Shown in pieces: positions 35,491 to 45,639 of a stretch of DNA of 64,000 bases; position 1 is the stretch's first letter; each line of letters begins with the position of its first letter. A program made the position numbers and the translations under genes. This DNA comes from Pycnopodia helianthoides (taxonomy: Eukaryota > Echinodermata > Asteroidea > Forcipulatida > Asteriidae). The notes below the pieces were generated by a model, which had not been told where the DNA came from, did no database searches, and was given only the letters and a program-made list of their open reading frames with translations. Location: positions 6,134,001 to 6,198,000 of the forward strand of contig CM063261.1 in the NCBI GenBank assembly GCA_032158295.1, read 5' to 3'.

Positions 35491-36132
35491 GGTCCGCCCA
35501 TCAGCCTACATGTCATCACAAGGGTCCGCCAATCAGCCTACATTTTCATCACAAGGGTCACCAAACAGCCTACATGTCATCACAAGGGTCCGCCAATCAG
35601 CCTAAATGTCATCACAAGGGTACGCCAATCAGCCTACTTGTCATCACAAGGGTCCGCCCATCAGCCTACATGTCATCACAAGGGTCCGCCTATCAGCCTA
35701 CATGTCATCACAAGGGTCCGCCCATCAGCCTACATGTCATCACAAGGGTACGCCAATCAGCCTACTTGTCATCACAAGGGTCCGCCCATCAGCCTACTTG
35801 TCATCACAAGGGTCCGCCTAATCAGCCTACTTGTCATCACAAGGGTACGCCAATCAGCCTACATGTCATCACAAGGGTCCGCCCAATCAGCCTAAATGTC
35901 ATCACAAGAGTACGCCAATCAGCCTACTTGTCATCACAATGGTCCGCCCAATCAGCCTACATGTCATCACAAGGGTCCGCCAATCAGCCTACATGTCATC
36001 ACAAGGATCCGCCAATCAGCCTACATGTCATCACAAGGGTACGCCAATCAGCCTACATGTCATCACAAGGGTCCGCCCAATCAGCCTACATGTCATCACA
36101 AGGGTCCGCCCAATCAGCCTACTCATATCATC
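35197..36132. repeat. Minisatellite, 32-33 bp unit, about 25 copies in two blocks
   Basis: The unit is CAGCCTACATGTCATCACAA plus GGGTCCGCCAAT, with CCCAT, CCTAAT and TACGCC variants. Blocks are 35197-35345 and 35469-36132, separated by the duplicated leader. All plus frames cycle through the same peptides (MSSQGSAHQPTCHHKGPPIS), so the 223-codon frame at 35478-36149 is a periodicity effect. Confidence 0.96.
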
Positions 36133-36285
36133 TGAGTGATTTATTTTAAATTTGGCCGATCCATGAAATCCGCTCGTGCATTTAAAAGACAATTTATGCA
36201 ATTAAATTTTGCCACGTGAGCAAGATGATTAAATGTGTCCACAGTTCGCGACACCCTGAAGCGGAGTTACTTCGCTAGGCTGGGC

Positions 36286-36603
36286 TTAAGGGGGCACGTT
36301 GGTTTTGCATTGGGCGCTATTGGAAGCTATTATTAAATAATACTATAACAATTCACATAAACATCCTTTAAAATTGTGTGAATTTTGTGTAATTTTTTGA
36401 CAACTCGGTCCGCTATTTTGAAGAACCACTTTTTTGACTCCACCAAATGGCGGCTGTATGCTCCACTGATTGTATTTCCAGAGGAAAATGAATGCCACTA
36501 CTCACTAATTGCAGCACACTGTAGTTGTTTTTGTGCATGAACAACTCTTGAAAAGTATAAGAGTAATTATATTAAGATATTTTAAGGCAGTGTGCCCCTT
36601 TAA
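36286..36603. mobile_element. TTAA-flanked miniature element, AGGGGCAC ends
   Basis: TTAAGGGGGCACGTTG (36286-36301) mirrors CAGTGTGCCCCTTTAA (to 36603). 318 bp, no coding capacity. TTAA at both ends is the likely target duplication. Confidence 0.75.
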
Positions 36604-36660
36604 TAAACAAAGAAAAGATGACATTAACTACGTGCTGTGATAAAAGGATGATAAACTTTT

Positions 36661-37263
36661 GACAAGGAACCTAATATAAACAAACACTATTGACATAGAA
36701 CCTACTGTAAACAGACACTATTAACGTGGAGTCTTTTGAAAACAGACACTATGGACATGGAACCTATACTGTAAAGAGACACTAATGACATGGAACCTTA
36801 AGTAAACAGACACTTTTGATTAGGAACCTACTATAAACAGACACTATGGACATGGAACCTACTGTAAACAGACACTATCGACATGGAACCTATACTTTAA
36901 AGAGACACTTATTACAGACATCTTTATGAGAGCGACATTGTGTGCTTTCCCCAGGTGTTGTCTATGATCCCTTTTCTTTAATCTTTCCTGTTAAAAATAT
37001 TGTGGGGTTAACCCCATAATGTAAAAAAAAAAAACCACAACAACAGTTCCTACCTAAAAATCACCTCACAATGTCTATCTTGTAAGCTCATGGAACCCTA
37101 TGTAAACAGACACTTTTGGCATTCGCATGGAACCTTCTGTACACAGACATAATTGGCATGGAACCTTATGTAAACAGACACTATTTGCATTAAACCTATT
37201 GTTAACATACACTATTGGCGTCAAATCTTATGTAAAAAGACACAATTTGGTTGGAAGCTTAAG
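36661..37263. repeat. Interrupted minisatellite, about 31-bp unit
   Basis: Units of the form GACATGGAACCTACTGTAAA plus CAGACACTATT run at 36661-36912 and again at 37088-37263. They are separated by a 175-bp unrelated insert holding GGGGTTAACCCC (37004-37015) and a poly-A run. The core AAACAGACACTATTGGCAT links this array to those at 37.6 and 44.5 kb. Confidence 0.85.
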
Positions 37264-37581
37264 TAAGCTAGTATGAGCACCTCATACTCTATAGATTATA
37301 CACGCGCCAGAACCGCAAGTGTCATTCATTCTCTGTGTGTATGACCATTGACCCCAGTGGGCGGTTCTAATCCATTTCGTTTAATGACTGGATGATTGCT
37401 CTGAAACATAATCTCGTGATGATGTCATTGTTTAAGAAGTCGCTAAAAATTCATAGTTTTCAAACTTTCCAGAAAATATTAAAAGTCCTTAACCGATTTG
37501 GACAGGAATGGTGAAGGCTACAACATTCAGTGATCCTTTTAACATCTCGTCAGAGGAGCGTGTTGAGAGAGTTCGTTTTTG

Positions 37582-39900
37582 GATATGTCACCTTATAACA
37601 ACAGACCATTGGCACAGCCCGCACGGAAGCACCATGGATATGCCACCTTGTAAAAACAGACCATTGACACAGCACGTACGGAAGCACCATGGATATGCCA
37701 CCTTATAAAAACAGACCATTGGCACAGCCCTCACGGAAGCACCATGGATATGCCACCTTGTAAAAACAGACCATTGGCACAGCCCGTACGGAAGCACCAT
37801 GGATATGCCACCTTATAACAACAGACCATTGGCATCGCCCTCACGGAAGCACCATGGATATGTTCACCTTATAAAAAACAGACCATTGGCACAGCCCGTA
37901 CGGAAGCACCATGGATATGCCACCTTATAACAACAGACCATTGACACAGCACGTACGGAAGCACCATGGATATGCCACCTTATAAAACAGACCATTGGCA
38001 CAGCCCGTACGGAAGCACCATGGATATGTTCACCTTATAAAAACAGACCATTGGCACAGCCCGTACGGAAGCACCATGGATATGTTCACCTTATAAAAAC
38101 AGACCATTGGCACAGCCCGTACGGAAGCACCATGGATATGCCACCTTATAAAAACAGACCATTGGCACAGCCCGTACGGAAGCACCATGGATATGCCACC
38201 TTGTAAAAACAGACCATTGGCACCGCCCGTACGGAAGCACCATGGATATGCCACCTTGTAAAAACAGACCATTGGCACAGCCCTCACGGAAGCACCATGG
38301 ATATGCCACCTTATAAAAACAGACCATTGGCACAGCACGTACGGAAGCACCATGGATATGTTCACCTTATAAAAACAGACAATTGGCACAGCCCTCACGG
38401 AAGCACCATGGATATGCCACCTTATAAAAAACAGACCATTGGCACAGCCCGTACGGAAGCACCATGGATATGCCACCTTGTAAAAACAGACCATTGGCAC
38501 AGCCCTCACGGAAGCACCATGGATATGGCACCTTATAACAACAGACCATTGGCACAGCCCGTACGGAAGCACCATGGATATGCCACCTTATAAAAACAGA
38601 CCATTGGCACAGCCCGTACGGAAGCACCATGGATATGCCACCTTATAAAAACAGACCATTGGCACAGCCCTCACGGAAGCACCATGGATATGCCACCTTA
38701 TAAAAACAGACCATTGGCACAGCCCTCACGGAAGCACCATGGATATGCCACCTTGTAAAAACAGACCATTGGCACAGCCCGTACGGAAGCACCATGGATA
38801 TGCCACCTTATAAAAACAGACCATTGGCACAGCCCTCACGGAAGCACCATGGATATGCCACCTTGTAAAAACAGACCATTGGCACAGCCCGTACGGAAGC
38901 ACCATGGATATGCCACCTTATAAAAAACAGACCATTGGCACAGCCCGTACGGAAGCACCATGGATATGCCACCTTATAAAAACAGACCATTGACACCGCC
39001 CGTACGGAAGCACCATGGATATGCCACCTTATAAAAACAGACCATTGACACCGCCCGTACGGAAGCACCATGGATATGCCACCTTATAAAAACAGACCAT
39101 TGGCACAGCCCGTACGGAAGCACCATGGATATGCCACCTTATAAAAAACAGACCATTGGCACAGCCCGTACGGAAGCACCATGGATATGCCACCTTATAA
39201 AAACAGACCATTGACACCGCCCGTACGGAAGCACCATGGATATGCCACCTTATAAAAACAGACCATTGGCACCGCCCGTACGGAAGCACCATGGATATGC
39301 CACCTTATAAAAACAGACCATTGACACAGCCCGTTCGGAAGCACCATGGATATGCCACCTTATAAAAACAGACCATTGGCACAGCCCGTACGGAAGCACC
39401 ATGGATATGCCATGGACATAAAAACAGACCATTGGCACAGCCCGTACGGAAGCACCATGGATATGCCACCTTATAAAAACAGACCATTGGCACAGCCCTC
39501 ACGGAAGCACCATGGATATGCCACCTTGTAAAAACAGACCATTGGCACAGCCCGTACGGAAGCACCATGGATATGCCACCTTATAAAAACAGACCATTGG
39601 CACAGCCCTCACGGAAGCACCATGGATATGCCACCTTGTAAAAACAGACCATTGGCACAGCCCTCACGGAAGCACCATGGATATGCCACCTTATAAAAAC
39701 AGACCATTGGCACAGCCCGTACGGAAGCACCATGGATATGCCACCTTATAAAAACAGACCATTGGCACAGCCCTCACGGAAGCACCATGGATATGCCACC
39801 TTGTAAAAACAGACCATTGGCACAGCCCGTACGGAAGCACCATGGATATGCCACTTGTTGAAAACAGAAAATGGGCAGAGTTATATGGATATGCCATCTA
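37582..39900. repeat. Large minisatellite, 55-bp unit, about 41 copies
   Basis: The unit is ACCTTATAAAAACAGACCAT, TGGCACAGCCCGTACGGAAG, CACCATGGATATGCC. Variants are CCCGTACGG or CCCTCACGG, TTATAAA or TTGTAAA, and GGCACAG or GACACCG. A 4-unit higher-order period of 221 bp is visible between about 38808 and 39292. Decayed copies trail to about 40020. Many minus frames (up to 181 codons) result from the array and are not genes. Confidence 0.97.
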
Positions 39901-40369
39901 ATATAAAAACAACCATGTGCCCGTAAGGAAGCATCTTTGGTCACCTTTTGATCACAGACTATAGGCACGGTCCGTTACAAAAACAAGACCCTCGGTGCTG
40001 CACCTTTATAGAAACAAATAACGTCACAGTCAAATACTTCTAAGTCCTGTGTTACAGACTGCTTCATCCGGTGGGGAAAAAGCCCAGAAAGATGCATCGG
40101 TGAGGCCATCGAAATCTCAAGACACAGAAACAATACGTTTGCAGGGCCGTTAGCAACACTGGGCAACTGCTTATGTCACATCCACCAAATAAAATGATTG
40201 CCTAAGTGCAAACTCCCTGTACACCCATTCATCTTAAAACAAACACACCCACCCAAATTAGTGCGTAAATACCTGTAATCGGGAACCTAGCCTTATGTTG
40301 TCACTCTTTTGTTTGTACTCATTTCCCCCAACTTTCCACCCGGGAACTCTAGTGTCCCTTTTGTTATAG

Positions 40370-40870
40370 CTTTCCGGTTTGAATGTGTATATACCTACCC
40401 ACGCCACCACGCACACAGCGTCCGGCAACTCTCCGGAGGATGACAAAGCCATGCCAATTGGAAAGTCAAATAACCAGCCAAATCCAGTGGTGTATTCTTT
40501 ATTGGCGACGCATAGGTGTTTGTATTATTCGCCAGTACAGGGCGGCAACATTGACTGGCTCGGAGGCATTGGGCAGGTCTACAAGTTCAAAAATTGTTCA
40601 AAATTAGTTTCATGGCACAGCAGACTGGCAAAATCCATCCAAATCGAATCGAGGCTAACTTGTTTATTTATACTCAGCAACAGAGTATGTGTATGGTACC
40701 TGACGTATGTGATGTTTACAAGAACTGTAGTTGAAAACATCGTGTGTGTTACTATGGGCTTGCGGAAGGGTCTTTTTGGGGTCTTTTACACAAAAATTAC
40801 TGAACAATGGACCCCACACAGTTTTTCTTTGTTCAAGTTGGACCCCACAGAGGATTTTTTGCCCGCATGA
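40370..40870 (+). CDS. Candidate coding exon, unknown protein
   Basis: A pyrimidine-rich acceptor-like site, CCCTTTTGTTATAG (ends 40369), is followed at once by a frame open for 166 codons to TGA 40868-40870. The frame is closed by TAG at the acceptor itself, as expected if translation enters by splicing. The first half is hydrophilic with Asn/Pro/Gly (SGNSPEDDKAMPIGKSNN); the second half has a hydrophobic stretch (LTYVMFTRTVVENIVCV) that could be a membrane segment or intronic read-through. A donor may lie earlier, for example GGGCAG before GTCTAC near 40575. I recognise no family. There is no polyadenylation signal directly after the stop. Confidence 0.25.
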   Translation, partial: LSGLNVYIPTHATTHTASGNSPEDDKAMPIGKSNNQPNPVVYSLLATHRCLYYSPVQGGNIDWLGGIGQVYKFKNCSKLVSWHSRLAKSIQIESRLTCLFILSNRVCVWYLTYVMFTRTVVENIVCVTMGLRKGLFGVFYTKITEQWTPHSFSLFKLDPTEDFLPA

Positions 40871-40915
40871 AATGTCTGTAATATATATAGTTATAGTGAT
40901 CGGTGTAAGACAGCT

Positions 40916-40954
40916 GATCGTGTCCGGTCGGTATGAGTCCGACCGGACACGATC
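40916..40954. repeat. Perfect hairpin, 16-bp arms, 7-base loop
   Basis: GATCGTGTCCGGTCGG (40916-40931), loop TATGAGT, then CCGACCGGACACGATC (40939-40954). GC-rich arms in an AT-rich setting. TGTCCGGTC recurs at 41053. No T-run follows, and this is not a bacterial terminator setting. Confidence 0.85.
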
Positions 40955-41317
40955 TCTTATAAGTGGTCGGGTCCGAGGACCAAACAGGTGTCCAGGCTCA
41001 AATCATTGCGTCTGGTTGGACCGTATCACCTGGTAATTTGCAGTGCTATCATGTCCGGTCAGACGGAAATCCCCGGACTGGAAACCTGTGTGACACCAGC
41101 GACTGGGCCTTGTAGAGTTGAAACAATCTATAGACATGTATCGTTTACAGGTTTTTAAATGCAGATCACAAATAGTACCATCGATTTGTCGCGATTGCAT
41201 TATGATGAACTGGGGGGTAACGCCACCAGCGTTGAAAATATTCTCATAACTTTCAAGACTTTCGTGGTTCGAAGCTCCGTGTACAAAAGCAATACATTGT
41301 GCAAACTCGTGTGTGTA

Positions 41318-42304
41318 TTAAAGGGACACACCAACTTACTGTTTACCTAATTAAGTGATATGGAATCACAACAAAAATTTTAGATGGTTTTTGTAAATAA
41401 AAACAAATCACAATATTACGTGATTTACGAAAAATGTGCAAAAAAAAACAAAACGCGGTTAAAGGTCAGCGTATACGCTTTTCCAGCCGTTGCAACTGTC
41501 AAGTTTTACGTGACATTGTTGTAAGTAGACTGCTGCTCTGTTTATGTATTAATACAACGGCAAGGCATGATCATCCAGTCTTCAAATCCATCAAGCACAA
41601 ATTCACGTGTAATTAAAAAACCGACATAAACACAGTCCGATCCACATCAACTTGTATTCTGTGGACAACGTGCAGTTATTCGTCGTCGTCCCGCCGCGTT
41701 TGTAGTACAGGCATCACGTAACGTGACAACAAGGGATAATAGCTAGGGCTACAGACCAAAACCCTCGTAAAACAAAAAAGTAGTTACTGGTCTTGATCCC
41801 TACCCCTCCCACAAGCTCCGAGATTATGCCCCCGTGGTTTGTCTCTCTGGCCCCCAAGAGGCACGGCACCGGCTGTACGGGATATGCCCCAAGGGTTACG
41901 TTCTGCTATAGATCCCATGCTGCTGCGCAGTAAAACACGCTTCCGTTGCACGGACTCTCTCAAAGCGAATCTTACGTTCGATTTTTCATCATTATTTACA
42001 GCTTGTATCCATAATCTGAATACACATTTTTTTTGTCAAATACTCATGAATAACTGTAAAAATTAAGACTTAAATTTGGTTCAGTAATTAACTTTTATAC
42101 GCCTGAAAGTAAAACTAACTCTGAAGATCGCGTGACTTTTCCGAACCACAATTTGGTTCGGGAAAGTCACGTGACCTTCGTTTTCTGAAAAATGCTCGAA
42201 AACGGCATCTTGATGTTTTTTATGAACCAGGAAGACCTTTTGAATAATGTTTTAGTATATTTTGTCGCCAAAATAGCCCAACGAAGCCGGTGTGTCCCTT
42301 TAAG
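41318..42304. mobile_element. TTAA-flanked element, AGGGACACACC ends, about 0.99 kb
   Basis: TTAAAGGGACACACC (41318-41332) mirrors GGTGTGTCCCTTTAA (to 42304). The right part holds a 57-bp hairpin (42123-42179) with 25-bp arms around CGTGACTTTCCCGAACC, and the interior contains TCACGTAACGTGA (41714-41726). No transposase frame. The two ends could also belong to separate copies, since the left subterminal region does not mirror the right beyond the tip. Confidence 0.65.
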
Positions 42305-43635
42305 GAACTAGACATTTTTGAACACGGTTGTCTAGTATGTGCGGACGAACAATGAGACTGCCTGGACGAGTCCATTTTTTAGGGTGGTAATATCTTCAAA
42401 TGTTGTAAAAACACTAAATGTTTACACTATATCGAACTTTCGTAACTGATTTGGTGTGTTTAACTAACTACCTCAATAATTTAATAGTTAAATAAACAAC
42501 ATAACTTAGCTTTAAACGATATTTTTTAAATATCTGTTTAAGATATTTACGTTACCTCATAATTAACATTACTTACGGCCAATTATACCGTCCATTTACT
42601 ACAATGGGTTGATAGAAACAATCGTCGAGTTTCTAGTTGCAAATAACCATACAGCTTACTCGTTGAGCCAGGCACCTGACTAAAAAAAAAACGTTGGCGC
42701 AAGTTTGAGCTGAACCATTTTGCCTTTCGCCGTGTTCCTAATTGTGGACAAAAACGGTCATGTTGAACCGACGAACTTCCTTTGAACGACTAAAGATTTG
42801 ACTTTCGGTGATCTTTTCAAGGAATACAAAAAAATGTTAAAGAAGCGTTTTTACAAAGTAGATTGTTTTTGTGCGAGATTTATAGGGGCGTCATTGAAGG
42901 TGCTATCGTTCGGTAGGTACATTCGAGCATGTGGTTGCGCGCAAGATTCACTGCATGATAGAACGAAGCAAATACATATTCCTTTATAGAATTGCTCTTC
43001 CGATACTGAACTAATGTACACGCATGGTATACAACAATGGCTTGAATAACGTCTGTGTAAACCATAAAGCATTACAGAATTTGACATTAGAAGGGATAGT
43101 TCTTGTACTGCAATTTTTTAACACCTTTTTTTACAGATTGAAGAGGCACACAGACCCCCCCCCCGATCGCCGTTGGTGCACCTAAATTATCAGTAGCGTA
43201 ACCAAACACTTTAAATGGGGGGGGGGGCTATTTAATTAATTTAAACCATTCACATGTGCATTTTTTCGATCTCATTTGGGGGCAAGGGTTCTGAGTGGGG
43301 GAGCCTCCCACCCCCCCCCCCCACTGCCCCCCCCAACCCATGGCCACTTTATGTTTCCACTATGGATAGGCCATAATTTAAATGTGAATAACCACCGCGT
43401 GGACCCAGTGGGGAACGGGCTGAGATCGCTGCCATGCTGCAATCCTATGAAATACACGTGCGCAAAAATGTCCATTATAGCAATCCCATTCAAACCATTC
43501 ACTCGGCTCCATACCGGTTTCATTCAAGAACCTTGGATTCAGGAGCTGACACCAAGAGAACTACAACCATAGCCAATTCACCCCCTTTGTGTATTATTTA
43601 AGAATCGATTTAGGCAAACTATAATACTAACAAAC
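42305..43635. other. Intergenic stretch with G/C homopolymer runs
   Basis: Contains CAGTAGCGTAACCA (about 43192) next to a G run, resembling one end of a CAG-start hAT miniature element whose other end I cannot find. Long C runs lie at 43154 and 43310-43335. No gene supported. Confidence 0.4.
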
Positions 43636-44004
43636 TTAAAGGTACACGTTCCCTTGAATCGGGTGAGTTGGTCTATAAAAAGCGTTTGTAACCGTTTGTT
43701 ATAAAATGCATATGGTTAGAAAGATGTTTTAAAAGTATAATACAATGATCCACACAAATATGCCTCGACATTGCGTGGTTTTCCTTTTACACCGTGAATT
43801 AACACGTTTGGCCATTTTGTGGAATTGGCCGACCGTGTTAATTCGCAAAGTTAAAGGAAAACCACGCAATTTCGAGGCACTTTTGTGTGGATCATTGTAT
43901 TCTACCTTTAAAACATCTTTCTAACCGTCTGCATTTTATAACAAACGGTTACAAACGCTTTTTATAGACCAACTCGGCCGATTCAAGGCAACGTGCACCT
44001 TTAA
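43636..44004. mobile_element. TTAA-flanked palindromic element, AGGTACACGTTCCC type
   Basis: TTAA at 43636-43639 and 44001-44004. The whole element folds on itself. AGCGTTTGTAACCGTTTGTT, GCGTGGTTTTCCTTTTAC and TGATCCACACAAA on the left are mirrored on the right around a centre near TTTGGCCATTTTGTGGAATT. 369 bp, no gene. Confidence 0.92.
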
Positions 44005-44212
44005 GTAAAGGAGATACAGTAACAGCAATGCCATACGTTTAGCCATTTCATTTGCTGGCCATAGGGCAGCTGCAGTGCCGTCAGGATAATGGATGATCGG
44101 AAACTAACACTAGCTTGCCCGAAATAGGGGTGTCACCTACAATGACCAACATGCATGGCATGTCGAGTTTGGCGTTAGGCACGACTTCATTTGGTTCATA
44201 TTAACAACCAAA

Positions 44213-44515
44213 TAGCTCGTAATTACGAGATAATAAATAGTAATTACGAGATGTTAAATCGTAATAACGAAATGATAACTTGTAATTAATTACGGGGTTA
44301 AAGTGGTCAATAAGAGATAATAGCTCTAAATTACCAGTGAGATAATAAGTCATAATTACGAGATAATAATACGTTGTTATAACAAAATAATAACTTGTAA
44401 TTACGAGATAATACGTCGTTACAACGAAATGATAACTTGTAATTAGGAGATTAAAGTGGTCATTACGGGATAACAATACCAGATAGTAAGTCGTAATTAC
44501 AAGATAATAAGTCGT
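44213..44515. repeat. Degenerate tandem repeat, about 21 bp, CGTAATTACG core
   Basis: Units resemble TCGTAATTACGAGATAATAA. The core TCGTAATTACGA is a perfect palindrome. The 91-codon minus frame over it (Tyr/Ile-rich) is a by-product. Confidence 0.8.
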
Positions 44516-44526
44516 TAATCATGGGC

Positions 44527-44911
44527 CTAATGGAAACAGACCATTGGCACGACACGTTATGGAAACAGACTGTCCTGTGGCACAATGCTTTTCGGAAACA
44601 CACCACGTGGGCACGGCGCAAACAGAGCTTAATCAAACCATTGGCATTGCACATTACGCAAACAGACTGCAGCACATGGATTAACAGAAGCAGACCATTT
44701 GGGCAAGGCGCGCACTCCGCGCCTTATGCAAATAGACAATGCGCACAACACCGGGAACAGAGAGGCACAATCCTTATAGCACAGACCATGTCTTGCAAAA
44801 ATCATAGGTACAATAAAGGCAAAGACTATGGGCACGTATCCTTATGGGAACAGACCATGCAGATGGTGAATTAAAGGAAAAGGATCACAAGTACAGCCCC
44901 TTATGGAAACA
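44527..44911. repeat. Diverged tandem repeat with AACAGACCATTGGCAC core
   Basis: Units of about 28-35 bp such as CTTATGGAAACAGACCATTG followed by GCACGACACG. Copies are heavily diverged and the core AACAGACCATTGGCAC equals that of the 55-bp array at 37.6-39.9 kb. Confidence 0.75.
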
Positions 44912-44948
44912 GTGAGGGGAACATACCAATGGGGTCATCTTGGTATTC

Positions 44949-45041
44949 CAACGGCTTATGAAGTCCGACGGCCCATTAGTCCGACACCTACAATCCTACG
45001 GCCCATTAGTCTAACAACCCATTTGTCCGACGGCTCATTTG
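44949..45041. repeat. Short tandem patch, AGTCCGACGGCCCATT, about 4-5 units
   Basis: Repeats of GTCCGACGGCCCATTAGTCC kind. They share the GTCCGAC palindromic half-core with the 31-bp array at 17.4-18.4 kb. Confidence 0.7.
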
Positions 45042-45639
45042 TGTTCGAAGGAATGTAGTTCCGAAATTATAACCGTGTATAAAATCAGGACTGTCTACAT
45101 GTACTGTACATGTTTTGGAATTTTAAATATAGTGTTTTTATGTTTTACTCCTGGTCGACCAGCGAAGCTGTCAAGGGATATGGCGTTTCTGTCATCTCCA
45201 TACACGGCAACACATTGGAGTCCTTTTTCAGATCAGGTTTGTTGAGGGCACTTTCCGTCGTTAAAGGCGAGAAAATTAGGTTCACGTACTTGTACCTAAA
45301 CATATAAATTTAAATCAAACATAGTACGTTTCATAGGTTCTTTATTCCTAACACTCACTTTGCTGTGGTGACCCTGCAGGGAAGTTGAACATTCATTACA
45401 AATTTCACGAATTGTGCTTCAAGTCCTGAAGTGTCGTCATTATTTACGACAAAATTCACGACTTGTTGGCGTCATTGGCATCAATATTTACGACTTGGGC
45501 ACAGTTCGTCAATGTTCACGACATATGAGTAGTCGTGAATATTGTCCTGAATATTTATGATCCATGTTCTTTCAGGGCCACTATACTATATTGTTTGCCA
45601 AATATTTTGAGCAGAGAGGATCATAATCTGAAAGTCTGC

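Noticed and set aside
35478..36149. 223-codon plus frame (MSSQGSAHQPTC...)
   Set aside because: Same situation in the 32-bp array; overlapping frames repeat the same peptide.
37588..39897. Many minus frames (MVLPYGLCQWSVF...)
   Set aside because: By-products of the 55-bp array; they shift frame with each single-base length variant.
43154..43335. Long C and G homopolymer runs as a special feature
   Set aside because: Such runs are common at miniature-element edges and are prone to sequencing error; only one element end is visible.
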